A stretch of 64,000 nucleotides of DNA, taken from positions 186,001 through 250,000 of the forward strand of contig WTXG01000014.1 of assembly GCA_022496185.1 (NCBI GenBank), read 5' to 3'. The position numbers were made by a program, and so were the translations under genes. The notes under the pieces were generated by a model. That model worked only from the letters and a program-made list of their open reading frames with translations, made no database searches and had not been told where the DNA came from. Position 1 is the stretch's first letter; every line of letters starts with the position of its first letter. Below are positions 36,840 through 51,241 of the stretch, piece by piece. The stretch comes from Multifurca ochricompacta (Eukaryota > Basidiomycota > Agaricomycetes > Russulales > Russulaceae).

Positions 36840-37770
36840 TTCGGCCTTCATTGATCTCGCTTCTGCTTTGCCAGATCCTTCAAGGGAGGACCATTCAATT
36901 GGTTGGGTTTACGCGAGACTATGTACCAACTCTACTCAGGATTTTGCATGCTCCAGGGCCAACTTGAACAACCGTCGTCCTCGTATCATGCATGTTCCAG
37001 CCCCTTCTCTTGTTTCCTTTTCACCCTCTTTGCCATTCCAACGACCCCGAACACCGAAACCTGGCTCTCCGCTTGCCGACCCCCGCACCGGTGTACGTGT
37101 CATCAACGCACGCTGGGTGCGGCAGGCGTCCAAAGCTAGCGTTCTCGTCCTCAACCTCGGTTCTCTTCCTGTCCCTGCCTGGAGCTACAACACATCTACC
37201 AGTGACTTTAACCAGCTCTCTACTCTTCGCACCCTCGAGAAGAAGCACGCCTAACTTCTTGCCCACCTCTTCTCCGACGGTTTGTGTCTGTGTCGTCTTG
37301 ACCTCCCTTTTACAACCGAATCTGGCATTCAGGAATTGATGAGCGCTACATTACACTTCACTATCAGCACATCTTTACCCTCTCTCCTTTTCTCCCTGAG
37401 TGAACAACGCGAGCATGCCGGCTATCGCGCCATCCTAGGAAAGAAACCTGTTTTGTGGTACGAAAGCTGGTATTTACCTCTCTCATGTGCTCCAGACTTC
37501 GCCATCGTTTTCATCTCAGGAGAAGGATTCTCGGCATCTTTTATTACCTGCTCTACACCTCTCCATTCTCCACCACCGCCTTATCAGGTATCGGCAAGGT
37601 GATTCTCTCTCTTTGCCCACCGCCTTCACTTTGAATCCTCTGTACAAGACCGATATTGTATTCAACGTGTTTTTGAAACGCCCCTTAGTTGAAACTCTTG
37701 GAATTGGGACAGTGTTTAGGTTGTTCGGTCGAGCGGTCGGTCCCCTATTAGTCCGCACTCGAGTAATAAA
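36840..37770 (+). pseudogene. Probable remnant of an SGNH/PC-esterase-like gene
   Basis: Pieces in different frames recall the basidiomycete SGNH-type proteins: RTIQLVG then, in another frame, LRETMYQLY; DPRTGVRVINARWVRQ with ASVLVLNLGSLPVPAWSY; and RAILGKKPVLWYESWYLPLSC. Stops and frame changes interrupt them without plausible introns. It may be a decayed gene, or a gene broken by base-calling errors as elsewhere in this window. Family assignment is tentative. Confidence 0.4.
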
Positions 37771-37842
37771 ATACAGTGTCACGTCTAGTTGATGACATCC
37801 CAGTGCGAGAAGAAAAACAAACCACCGTGGGGCTTTTATTTT

Positions 37843-39526
37843 TCACATCCGTCGTCCCTCTTCCTGGATTTTTGGGTACTTATCGCGCTTCGACCGCGAG
37901 CGCTTCTTGTTTGGGATGGCCTCCACCGTGCCAGCAGTGGAGACGAGGGAATCTTCAAATTGGTCATCAGGAATCTCAGGCTCACCGCATTCCTTCCTCT
38001 CAGCTGACGCCTCGCCCACGGACACGTCCACAATCGCGTCGTCTGACTGACCAGCCTCGAGAGTTACCTTGTTATTATTATTAGTCTCTGTTCTCTTCCG
38101 TCTCCGCTCTTCCTTCTCCCTTCGCCTCTCCCTCTTTGCACGGCTTTTCTCGCTCTTCCTTCTCTCATGGTTGTTGTCCCCATCGTCATATGTCGTTACG
38201 TGTTTGGCGGGGCCTCATGCTCTTGCTCGATCTTCATGTCAACTGTGGCCTGACCTAGCACGAACGTTGCCGCAAACGGCGACGACGCGCCGATCCCCCC
38301 TCGTACGGGTTCAACCCAAGTCTCAGAGAGCCCTGATCTCGACACGCCCAACCCAGCGCGTGGAAGGTCATTCCCATCGTCTTCGTAGACATCTTGCATA
38401 GCAGTAACAGTAACCGTAGCAACCTTGCCCAAGCGAGGCCGTGCCTTCGCGTCAAGCTTCGCTTTGAAGTAATCGCCAACCGATTGTGTGGCCGTCGTAA
38501 GTTTCTGTAAGTGATCCTCTGCTTCACTAGCAGTAGCTGTGGTGCTCGTAATTAAGCCAGAAAAAATGGATGGCGAGACCGTTTTGGTAATGGTGAGCGG
38601 CGACGGGGAGGCAGTGGAGGACGAGGTGGAAGGTATGCCGAGAATCTCGGCTAATGCGGTCGAGTTGGATGCCGCCATGCGTTTCGCTGCGATGATGCGG
38701 GCGCGATGTGCGCGAGGGCTGCGAATGGGAAGAAAAATAATAATTTACTACTACGCATGGAGAATGGAACAAGGGAGCGTGCAACGTACGGCGCGCGAAT
38801 GGGGGCAGGCGCGACAACAGAAGTAGCGGCCTCAGCCGCCCCCGATGTAGATTCGGATTCGGATTCTAAGCCGAGTACAGGCTTCAGCGCTGGAGTTTGA
38901 GGAGCGTCGTCCGGCGGCACCAAGTAACCGTCTCCATCCTTTAATTTTTTCCGCCGCTTTCGTTCCTTCTTGTCGTCCTTTCGTTCCTGCTTGGGCTCGG
39001 GCCCTTCCTCCGCCTTGCGCTTATTTTTCTTTTTCTTTTCCTTTTTCTTTTTCTCTTTCTTCGTCATACCATCATCGCCGTCCCCGCCATTCACGGTTTC
39101 AAGTTTGTCGTCTCGGTCGTATCCTTCTCCTCGAGCGACTCGCGCATTTTATGAAACGGCCCGTGGCTTCCATTCCCTCGTTTAGCCTTTTCAGCAAATT
39201 CTCAAAGTCCCGATTCTGTCGCCACGCGATGCCATTGGGATCTTCTGGTGCTGCATACCTATACCAAGCATATCGAGTTTCTGCGATACCTTGATCGCGC
39301 TTGTGCGGCCCTCTCCGGACGCTCCGAGCCCCTTGGATGCATCCCAGCCGAATTTTTCAAGGTAGGTCTGTCCGAAGCGGCTTGCATCTGTCCGCGACGA
39401 GGATAAGGATAAATTTTTGCCATTAAGTTTTAAAGAGAATATCAAGGCTGGCTTACCATCTGCCCATGAGAGGTTACGCGGATCATCACCAATCCGCTGC
39501 TTGACTTTTCTACCTGAAAGCCCCAT
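37843..39526 (-). CDS. PXR1: PXR1/PinX1-type G-patch protein (frame-broken)
   Basis: Nucleolar G-patch factor for rRNA and snoRNA processing and a telomerase regulator in yeast and human. Exon 1 starts MGLSGRKVKQRIGDDPRNLS; an intron follows (GTAAGCC to GGACAG), then DASRFGQTYLEKFGWDASKG, LGASGEGRTSAIKVSQKLD, MLGIGM and NRDFENLLKRLNEGME. After that come a KKEKKKKEKKKKNKRK tract, a disordered middle, and a lysine-rich tail ending KYPKIQEEGRRM. Three single-base additions restore one reading: near 39158-39163 (GGCCCG), 39123-39133 and 38209-38212 (GGGG). Without them the frame stops early. Another intron, about 38786-38716, has an ambiguous donor. Confidence 0.82.
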
Positions 39527-40120
39527 TGGCGTTGAGTAGTTGGTGATCACAAGCCTTGCTGCTGAGGGCTGAGCATTGAGCAGACGAGGCGCCGATTGTA
39601 TGCGTAGGCGTAGGGCGTAGCGTAACTACGCAAAATTTGGATTGGATTATTTTTTATTTATTTAATAAACTGCTGACCAATCAAATAACATATAATTTCT
39701 GCTTGCTACTGTATGCTATGCCAACAGGGACGAGGCGTTAAAATCGTGAAATTGTCATAATCGTAAAAGTGTCATGAGAGTTGGTCCCGCAAGAGTGTTT
39801 GATCTGCGCTAGGTGTGGAGGGTGGAGAACGCGCATCTGGCAGATAATAAAGTTGATAATGTCTTCGGCCTGCAGCCTTCGATCGAGGTCGAAGGCTCCT
39901 TGATGACAGGGGGCTGGATGCGCGAGTCTGTGTAGCCATTCCCACCGCGGTCTATGAGCTTCGTAATCACCGGATCTACTTGGACGAGGGGGGACTGGCA
40001 ATGGTCTTTGGGAGTCGGAAGGTTCACTCAAATGTACACCGGCGCGCCATGGATGGTCTTCCGTGGGTGAAGCAGTTGGAATCCTCTTGGGTTCGGAAAA
40101 GCTGTCCGGCACCAGCGTCA
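39527..40120. other. Intergenic or 3' region
   Basis: Holds the PXR1 promoter and the 3' end of the TMEM184 gene. A minus-strand Pro/Arg-rich open frame at 39738-40124 could be a further C-terminal extension of that protein if another frame error is allowed; not claimed. Confidence 0.4.
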
Positions 40121-42902
40121 TCACGGTGAGGTGAAGACATCGAGCTGCGCGAGATTAGCTTGATAGTGCGCAGATTCGCGACGATGCGATGACCTTCGGC
40201 TCCTCTTGGGGGAAGGGGAATGAGGCGACCTAGTATCTGCCCCGTCCGGTGGCTGTTGCACCGGTGGAGGGAAGGCGGGGAGAGCGCTTGGTTTGGCGGG
40301 AAACCACTGCGTGAAGTCCGTTATTGGGGATGCAGGATGCTTAACTGCGACCTCGACGGGCCGCACGGCATCAACGCTCTGTGTCAATAGTGCAGGCGCG
40401 GCGTTGAGAGGATAGTGAGTTCTGTGAGATTGCGACGAAGGAGAAGCTACAGAGGTTCCAGCAGACCATGGGTGCGTCCCCTATCGGATCGAAGCGATGG
40501 GTTTGGGAAAAGCCGATCCAGGACTGTGTCTGAGCGGACAACGGTTGTGGGAACAGGCGTGAAAGGATATCGATCCTGTATAAGTAAACCCGTCAGGTTC
40601 TGGGACGTTGTTTTTCCCGGAATTTGGGGGGCTTGGGCACCCGCGGGTAGTTCCCGACTGGCCTTTCGGTTATTGTGATATGTCCTAAGGATCGAGGGGG
40701 GCGGTTTATCATCATACGTACGCACTTGCAGCGCAGAGGTCCTGCGTGTTCGCCGCCCAGAGCGTGATTTGTTCTTCGTTGATGAAGACGCTCGGGGCCC
40801 ATCGCCATCTGGATTATTTTGCGAAACACGATGATAGGCACTGCGCCACCAGGATCGTTGTTGGCGTTCGTGCGCGTGATTATGGACATGATTCGCATCG
40901 ATGTGTTCTGGTTCTGGTTCTATCCACCAACCAAGTATAAGTGTATTGACGGGGTATCTATCAGATATTTTGAAACTCACCCGAACGACCATAACCTCTC
41001 TTCTCTAGCTCCCTCTCAAACTGTATCCCTAAGATTCGCTTATTTCCCTCCGTGAAAGCCCATAACCGTAATCGTCTCCGAGGCCGAGCCATTGCTTTTC
41101 ACCATCTACCTCGACTTCGACGGCCTTGTCGACCTCCAAGCCACGCCTCTTCGCCTCGCCTGTCCCTTCTCGCCACACTTTCTCGCGGCTCTTATCAAAG
41201 GCACCTTCGAGCACGGCAACGCGACGCGCAAGCGGATCCGTCTCGGCGCCACGTATGCGAAGCCACATGTACACCAAACCGGCGCTTAACTCGCGAAAGG
41301 TTTCGCGGAAGTCCATTGCATGAGCAAAGGAACGGAGGCGGGGTGTCCGCGTGGCATTGGGACTAAGGGAACGATATGGCTTATAGCTAAATGCTTTGAC
41401 GTGGAGTAGGGCGAAGAGGCTGCACTAGCTTTCGTATCAAGGGAGGTGCGCGGGGTAACTGTCACTAACCTCATCTCAAACGTTTCAAGTATGGCACCCC
41501 AACCGATGTTGATATCTCCAGCAGTCATGTAGCGTGTCTTAAAGCTAATTGTCAGGAGTGGGGGAAGCACCTTGATTTTGGAGGGTAATCATACGTCTTT
41601 GACCACCCCAAAAATACTCAGCACAGATAGAAAGCTGGCTTGCCAGAAGGTCAGAAACACTGTTGAGTTCAAGTTGGCGTTGACATCAGATGATCAAGGT
41701 GACTTTGACAGGTGAAGGAAACCTACCAACGGCCTTCACGGAAAATAATTTCAAAACAGGACGGTGTGGGGCTAACTCAGTCGCCACGCACAAATACAAT
41801 TGGAAAAGGCAATACATGGCTATTGTGACGCTGATTGAGATGACCGATAAAATCTGCCAGATAGTCTTCGATGAAAAGGGCAAATTTTGGAAGCGACCAC
41901 CACGCACATAGATATGACCCCAAACGGGAGATAAGGACTTTTCGCAATACAAGCCGATGTGATTTAAAATGACAGCGGCGAGCGTGTCCTGCTCCAGAAA
42001 TATCGGTGACGACAAAAAGAAACACGAATACGAAGCGACTTACGTGGGCCGGACGACACAATATTGAAGTACACCCCATTTCATGAGCTGTAAAAAGAAC
42101 ATGCCGTCCTAACGGCACGCATTGGCGCGGTATACACAGAACGCATCACAATGCCGCCTACCTGTGGTTTCCATTTGACAAATCCGAGGGGGAAGACCCA
42201 CTTCTTTGGAGGTTGTCCACGCCGTCTAAGCTCTGCATCTGCCTCCCTCGAGAGACCTTGTTTCTGGAAGACGGCCTTTTGGACTTCGGGATCGGGGGAT
42301 AAGTACGTGAGCAGAAGATAAAAGAAGGCCGTGAGGATGATGGCCTCGTATGCGTCGCGAATAAGGAGCAAGGGGGTAGCATTGTCCTGAATATGCCTTG
42401 TCAATAGCTAAGATGGCCAGGGAAAGATAGACAGACCCAGAAGATGTACGAGGAGAGGCTGATAGATGCATAAATAGGAACCATAAGAAGCAAACGGACA
42501 ATATCTGGGGATGATTAAATTAGACGAATGACGCGTAGCACACAGGATGACAGATACTGACAGCGCTGTTCACGTTTCTAGGCAGATATAGAAGTCAGAG
42601 TTAGGACGAAGGAGATGCGAAGAGCGAATATACATTGGTATACCACTGGAGATGTTTGTTGATGAGCCAGAAGGAAGTGACAATGGCAATAATTGTGAAG
42701 AAACCGGACACAATCCACCCTACATCATGCGCTGCGAGAACCGGAAAAGAAGGTAGAGGGTACCGTGAGGAGCCGCACAGTTATTGTAGAACCACATACC
42801 CTGAAATACCACATTTCCGTGCTGAAACAGAGGAGGGCCCTTCTCTAGTGCTTTGGGCGGAAAGCAAGTTGCATTTCTTGACACGACTTGTGCTAATAAC
42901 AT
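40121..42902 (-). CDS. TMEM184/DUF300 (organic solute transporter Ostalpha-like) protein
   Basis: A seven-pass membrane protein; fungal relatives (Hfl1) sit on the vacuole. Start MLLAQVVSRNATCFPPKALE, then across an intron DVGWIVSGFFTIIAIVTSF with LINKHLQWYTN, RDAYEAIILTAFFYLLLTYL, KKWVFPLGFVKWKP, LAAVILNHIGLYCE, YCLFQLYLCVATELAPHRP, YMTAGDINIGWGAILETFEM and MDFRETFRELSAGLVYMW. A long polar tail contains HVHNHAHERQQRSWWRSAYH. At the CCCC run 40478-40481 the frame breaks; one added base gives RGTHPWSAGTSVASPSSQ and a continuation to 40121. Without it the protein stops at 40447. ATG 42902 is the first true ATG in frame. Confidence 0.82.
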
Positions 42903-43293
42903 GATCGGGAGCTCAGAAAGTGGGCGAATCAAAATATTGTGGGGCCAAATGGCGAGATGGCAGGGAGGTGGATTGAAATGAGCTGAGTATGATACAAATA
43001 CAATGCTATGGTAGCGTCACCGGCCTAGTCAAAATCCGTGGCAGCATTTAATCGGCCAGGCCCCGTTGTTGTGGCCTCCTGACAGTCTGGAGGGGGAAGA
43101 GGAGAGGAGAGGAATGGGGAAGGGGAGGGGGAGGAGGAAGAGAAACCGATCTGCTCTCAGGTACTATCAGCGTGTGGATATGACATCTGATTACATAACA
43201 TCTACACATACACATATATACATACGCATACATGTACATACATACAAACCTACTCATCGCCCCGTCTTTCGTCGTTTCGTGTTTCGTGCGTGC
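42903..43293. other. Intergenic gap
   Basis: Contains a GA/GGGAGG-rich tract at about 43090-43145 and a CATACACATATATACATACG microsatellite at about 43205-43250. No gene. Confidence 0.5.
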
Positions 43294-45307
<2,014 letters not shown>

Positions 45308-45528
45308 GGCTTACGTGCGAAAAGGATATATAGATGACGGTCAAGATGGAGGAAAGAAAGAAAGTTAGATGACCTCTTAAGAGATGATGGCCATCGATCA
45401 CGGGAGTAACACCCCCACCCGCTGCGCCCGGTCAAATTGATTACCTCGCCTCGCCTCGCCTCGTCCCTTTTATTTTATTTTACTTACACTTACTTACTTA
45501 CAGTAAAGTATCTATCGCTTACAAGGAA
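45308..45528. promoter_or_regulatory. MPK1 upstream region
   Basis: 221 bp between TRP1 stop and MPK1 start, same strand. Contains CTCGCCTCGCCTCGC and a TACTTACACTTACTTACTTACAG run. Confidence 0.4.
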
Positions 45529-47927
45529 CTATAAAGACAACTTGCATTGTTGTACAGCTTCAATAAACCCTTTCACCTTGTCAACATCTTTACCCAGTCC
45601 ATCGGGAGTCTCGACTCCCCCGCTTACATCTACAGCCCATGGACGCACGACGGTAACCGCTTGAGCGACATTATCCACGGTCAAACCTCCAGCGAGCACT
45701 ATTGGAAACGGCGATGACATGCCACCTGAGCCTTCACTTTCGCCTGCAAGTACCACACGCCTTGCAAGCTCCCAATCAAAAGTCTTCCCGCTTCCCCCGC
45801 TCAGTGCGCCAGGAGAAACGGCCGTGTCAAGGAGCACGTGTTGGTGTAGGCCTGGACGGGCGATACCATCAAGGCCGCGCCCATCAGCATCGACGTGAAA
45901 CACCCGAATAACGGGAACGGGGATCTGTTTGGTCCACTCCAGTGGCTCAGAGCCGTGGAGTTGGACCACGTCAAGCTGCACGACAGTCACGCAGTGCAAG
46001 ATGTAAGAGAGGGGCTGATCTTGGAAGACCCCGACGACGAGCGGACGTGCAGCAGACTGAAACAGACGGCGTGCATGGAGGGTAAACCAGGGCTCGTTGT
46101 GAGTGCCATGGGACGACAGCGGCGGAGGAGCAGAAGGCTTCGTCGACGCGCGCAAGCCGCGGATGGCAGAAGAGATGGCCTGCGCTTGCTCTAACGAGAT
46201 GGATCGCTTGCTAGTGGGAACGAGCATTAGGCCAAGCATAGCCGCACCGGCATTGGCCGATAAGAGGGCCTCTTCCGTTGTCCGGATCCCGCATATTTTC
46301 ACCAAAGGTGGCCACAATACTTCCGAATCTGGATTTTTAGGCCAATCGAGCAGCTCGGAGATGAATGCACGAGTGTCCGTAGCCTTCATCAGGGCTTCTC
46401 CGACAAGAACGGCGCTGACGCCTTGTTGGACGTACTGTCGAACGTCTTCTCTACCAGTGATGCCACTGAGCGCGCACAAGAGGACATCCTGGCCCTTTAC
46501 CATGTCTGCGAGACGTGACGTCGTACCCATGTCGACTTGAAAGTTATGCAGATTGCGGTTGTTCACCCCTATGACACGGGCGCCGAGGGTGAGTGCAGCC
46601 TCCATCTCGTGCGCATTGTTAACCTCCACGAGCGGTTCCATTCCGAGGGAGAGCGAATAGTGGTACAGCTCGTGCAGACGCACAGGCGGGAGCATAGCGA
46701 CGATAAGTAGTACAGTGTCAGCGCCGTGAAGACGTCCCTCGGCGATCTGGTATTCATCAAGGATAAAGTCTTTGCGCAGGAGTGCCGGGCGGTTCGGTAA
46801 CGCATCTACGGCCTGCCGCGCAAGTCGTAGGTCAAGTAAAGAACCCTTAAACCACGTTGGTTCCGTCAAAACGGAAATGACGGACGCGCCGGAGAGTGCG
46901 TAGGTGAGAGCCTGTTGGGCGGCGTTGGCAGAGAGCGCGATGGGACCTTTGGATGGACTTGCACGCTTGATCTCTGCCATCAAGGCTGGGGTTTTGGCTT
47001 TGAGTCGTGCAACGAGTGGTATAGACGGGGGCGCGAGGTGCATCGCAAGGAAAGTGGCAAGGTCAGCGGGTGTGGTGCCCGGTGTTGCCTTGGCCACTTC
47101 GACGTCCTTTAGGCGCTGTGCATAAATTTTTTCTAACAAACTAGGAATATTTTTCTGATCGGAAGCTGTAGGTTTATCGTCCGGGGTATCGATTGCAAAT
47201 GGGGGCAGTGACTGGTCAAGCACTCGGGCCGTCAAGTTTTCTTTCCAAAGACCACCGTTCAACTCTAGAAAATTGCGGAAAAGGTGGTCACCAAACTCGG
47301 AGAGGATACTCTCAGGGTGGTATTGAACGGCCTCCAGGGTGTAAACGCGGTGGCGCACGCCCATGATAACGCCGCTGTCCTGAGAAGATGCCGTAATGGC
47401 GAGTTCAGGAGGGAGGGTATTGATGTTTGCACTGAGCGAGTGATAGCGAGTGGATTTGAAGCCCTGGGGAAGGCCACGGAAGCAGCCACGCCCATCGTGG
47501 GTAATAGGACTCAATTTTCCATGCATTATTTCGCCTGCATAGCTGGGTTGAAGGAAATATTAGCAAGTGAGCCGATGGTCCGATGGTGTTCAGAGAAAGA
47601 GGAGGTCCACCTGATCTCACCGCCAAAAACATCTACGAGACATTCCAAGCCCATGCAAACACCAAGGACAGGGACGCGCCCAGTGAAATGACGGATGGCA
47701 TCGCGTGAGATGCCAGAATCTGTGATGGGATGACCTGGACCTGGGGAGATGATAAGGGCGCGAATGTGCAAAAGTGGAAGATCGTCTGATGTAATAGCGC
47801 TGTTACGGATGACAGTTACGTCTGCGCCAAGGAGGGTCAAGTGTTGGTAAAGGTTCCAAGTGAAAGAGTCAAAATTATCTATCATGAGCACGTCCAAGGG
47901 ACGAGCGAGGTGTTCTGGCAATGACAT
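45529..47927 (-). CDS. TRP1: Trifunctional tryptophan biosynthesis protein (GATase-IGPS-PRAI)
   Basis: One polypeptide carrying three activities: glutamine amidotransferase of anthranilate synthase, indole-3-glycerol-phosphate synthase and phosphoribosylanthranilate isomerase. Exon 1 (47621-47927) has [22 protein letters not shown] and the nucleophile motif GVCMGLE. A single intron ends at GC|GAAATAATG, giving [20 protein letters not shown] supplies the His-Glu pair. IGPS follows with [28 protein letters not shown] and [15 protein letters not shown] begins [15 protein letters not shown] and ends [15 protein letters not shown] 47927 ([14 protein letters not shown]) is right before the amidotransferase fold. 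Length and order are those of fungal TRP1/trpC. Confidence 0.96.
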
Positions 47928-48039
47928 GGTGTCACAAAGCAAAGTTTCAGGAAGGGGAGAGGAAGGTTGAAGAAGGAAGGGAAGAGTTGACGAGTGACGA
48001 TATGACGAGACACCCACACTCACACTTTCAATTAATCGA

Positions 48040-48070
<31 letters not shown>
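48040..48070. repeat. ATT microsatellite
   Basis: About ten ATT units in the TRP1 upstream region. Confidence 0.85.
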
Positions 48071-48071
<1 letters not shown>

Positions 48072-48398
48072 TAATACATTAATTGGTTATGAATGGCAAC
48101 TTGCACTCACTGAAACTAGTACTAGAGCTATAGCTATAGCTATGGCTATGGTATGGTAATAATCACGGGGAGAGGGGAGGGTAAGAGGATAATTTAATGT
48201 GGTGGGAGAAAGAATCAGGAAGTAAGTAAAGGCGCATATAAGCATCTATGGCGATGCGATGGCATGAGGTATCTGAACAAAAGTTTGTATCAATCAGGTT
48301 GCGTTGTCAAGACGAAGATAGGCTTTCTTCTTATTCATCCAGCGCCCACTTTGAACAGACAGAAGGGAACGAAAAACTTTAAGGTCATGGGACAGACG

Positions 48399-48443
48399 AG
48401 ACACAGCGGACACAGCGGACACAGCAGACACAGCAGACACAGC
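48399..48443. repeat. GGACACAGC short tandem repeat
   Basis: About five 9-bp units with single-base drift (GGACACAGC then AGACACAGC), noncoding. Confidence 0.8.
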
Positions 48444-48935
48444 CAAGAGAGCCAAGCCGATGACACAGCCAGAGAAGAATGAAGTCTCGGATCATTAGGC
48501 ATTTGTCAAAAGAGTGTGAGAGTGAGTGAATGAATGAGTGAGTGAGTGTAAGAGTGAAAGAAAGAGACGACGACGACGACAACGACAACGACAACGATCA
48601 TCTATCCATCAACAACATCCTGTCCAATTGTCCTCCCCTCCTCTCCTCTCATATATTTCCCCTTCCCTTCCCTTCATTCTCTTCTTCCTCCCTCTTCCCT
48701 TCTTCTCCCTCCTTACCTTTTGTTCTTTTCTTTCTTTTCTTTTCTTTTTTTTCTCGATCTTCTTTTCGAAAACGTTTCTCCGCGTCTGGCACGCCCTCCT
48801 CGTTGTTTTACCTCCTTCCGCAGGCGTTGCCTTTGCCAAGAGCTTCACAGAACACACAAACACCGCTCCTCACCGCCCTTCAATTATAAACCTCGTCTCT
48901 CCTCTTTCTTTCCCATTAGCATTGTCCTTTGGAAA

Positions 48936-50976
48936 ATGTCTCTTAAAGCCGAACTCGAGGCTTGGGCTGCCGCTCTCAAAGCATATGACGAGGAGGATTT
49001 CGAAGGGAGTCTTGAACTCTTCTCTGTCCGTCATCTTCATCTTCAGCTTTATTTCCTTTCTCACCTTTTTCTCTTTCTTATTTCAGACCATCGCCGACTC
49101 TTCGAAAATCCTCACAAACATGGGTCTTATTTACGCTACCCTTGGTGAGCATGAGGCTGCCGTAGAACAATTCCTAGCCGCCACTCGCCTTGACAACTAT
49201 CTCGCCGTCGCGTCAGTATCATTTACTTTTACCTCACCTTTCTCATCACTTTCTTCTTCTCATTTTCAACCTTCATCAGTTACTTCCAATGTGGGGTCTC
49301 AAATTTTTTGCTTGGTCGTTATGACCTTGCTTCCAAGGACTTCGAAGAAGCTCTGCTATACCTACGGGGGAACCAGTCCATGTATGTATCAATATCTTAC
49401 CCTAACGTCTCGAGTTCATGCGACTTATCCAGTAACTATACCCAACTTGGCCTTGCCTTTACGCTATATTCCGCTGAGGTACTTTTTAATAAAGGCATGT
49501 CCTTGTCCCTCACTCATGTTTCATATCACTGAACGCTCGCGTTTAGGCCTCTCTCTTATCTATCTAGGCCAAGCACAAGAAGGGATGGCTGAGCTAAATG
49601 AAGCCACGGGACAAAGGGCTACAGAGGAACACAGCGTGATTGATGAGGCCATTCGCGATCGCGGGGAGGGTTACACAGTCTTCAGCATAGTGCGTCTCTT
49701 CTTGAACACCTTTACTTTTCTTTTAGAGTTGACCTTCGTTTTTGAAGCCCGTTGGTGTTCTTTACCGACCATCGGAGAGCAAGCTCAAGAACGCAAAGAC
49801 TCGTGACTTTTTAGGAAAGGCCGTAAGGGACTCCAGCTCGTTATGACAACATTTTTGCCCATTTGTGCACAGAAACTTGTTGCGTCAGATAACCCCAGCG
49901 AAGCATACACAACTTTCACGGGTGTTACCCGATTGAGACAGGGTATAAGCCCTCAAAATGTTTTTCTCGACGGGAATATCGATGACAGGGGAAGTCTCGC
50001 CCGGGCTGCCACAGTCAGCCGTCTAAGTACGCATCATCATATCCAGAGTTGAGGGTTTTCTTATCTATTGTTAATTTTAGAAGGACCCGACTTGGATGTG
50101 CAACCGGTTGGCACACTCGCCCGTTCAAAGACGACCCTCAATGTCCCAGCCAATGCCCGCGATCGTATTGCAGCTGCAGCTGCGGCTAACGGAGCAGGTT
50201 CCTCTCAGCCAGTGTCGCCCCAAGGTAACAATCCGCCAGTTGCCAATGTGGTCGCCCGTAGCAATACTACCATTACCCCACGGGGTCTTGGTCAAGCGGG
50301 CCTTCCAATGCGAGGCCTTAGTGTGCGCCGACTTGGGCCTGATAATACTCCCCGTGTTCCATCCCCCAAACCTAGTGCGCAAACGCCCTGCCCCTTTCTT
50401 TTCCCCCATGCTTAATATCCTCCTTCATATTACAGAGACATCTGATGGCTCAGCTGACTTCTACGACACGCTCGTGATTCGTATACTGATCAACCCTCGC
50501 CACCTCCCGCTAGCAGTGATCGCGTTGCAAATTGGGCACGGAACAACGTGGGCGGGCCACCCTTATCCCGTGTGTCTAGCTCGTACGGCGGCTCGGTCCG
50601 CTCAGGCACGATCAAGCGGCGCGTCACACGTCGTACAGCCGCACCAAGCGTGTATGACGAGGATGAGGAGGGTTACGTGACTGGCTCGGGCGAATGGGAC
50701 GAGATGTACGAGTTGATGAAGATTCGAGTGAAGATTCACTTTGATGGGGATGTGCGCGGAATGGCGCTCGACCCTGAGATGCCGTTCGCCGATTTTAGGC
50801 GGCGTGTCGCAGAAAAGTTCGAGACAAATCCGCAGGCGATTATACTCAAGTTCCGCGATGAGGACGGCGGGAAGGTCTCCTTACGTGACGAGAGCGACTA
50901 CGAACTAGCTATCGAGACTGCCCGTGAGAGCGCCAAGGGCAAGCCAGAGGGCAGGCTCGAGTCTGGTGCGAGATGA
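48936..50976 (+). CDS. noxR: NoxR, p67phox-like NADPH oxidase regulator
   Basis: Activates fungal NADPH oxidases with Rac. N-terminal TPRs span several exons: MSLKAELEAWAAALKAYDEE, TIADSSKILTNMGLIYATLG, VEQFLAATRLDNYLAVA, LLGRYDLASKDFEEALLYLR, NYTQLGLAFTLYSAEVLFNK and LSLIYLGQAQEGMAELNEA. A linker with PVGVLYRPSESKLKNAKTRD follows. The middle is Ser/Pro-rich. The C-terminal PB1 domain starts KIRVKIHFDGDVRGMALDPE and holds FADFRRRVAEKFETNPQAI and FRDEDGGKVSLRDESDYELA, including the acidic OPCA motif. At least eight introns are present. ATG 48936 begins the first TPR and follows a pyrimidine-rich leader. Confidence 0.92.
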
Positions 50977-51161
50977 AGTAGGCTTGCTACTTGTCGAGGC
51001 AAGTGTGGGCTTTTTCGCTATGCTATCATATCTTGTATTGTTGTGTGTGTGTTCGTGGCTTTTTATTGGTTAATGGGACACCGTTTTGTTGTCCCTTTTG
51101 TTTGTTTTTTTCGTTTCATTGTCCATTACCAATCTCTATATTTACGATCATTTTATTCATT
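50977..51161. other. Convergent gap
   Basis: 3' ends of NoxR (+) and the Ams2/Spt21-like gene (-) meet here. Confidence 0.5.
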
Positions 51162-51210
51162 TCATTGATGAGCGGGCGTCTTGGCCAGCAAATAGAAACT
51201 GACAAATGAG

Positions 51211-51241
<31 letters not shown>

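Larger units (their letters stand above)
47928..48935. other. Divergent intergenic region, TRP1 and NoxR
   Basis: Repeat-rich: ATT microsatellite at about 48040-48070, GCTATA repeats near 48124-48155, a GGACACAGC repeat at 48399-48443, GAC/AAC triplets at 48567-48597 and a long pyrimidine tract at 48630-48770 typical of a strong fungal 5' leader. Confidence 0.55.

Noticed and set aside
48399..48443. CRISPR-like regular repeats
   Set aside because: Nine-base units without spacers in a fungal genome; a simple tandem repeat.
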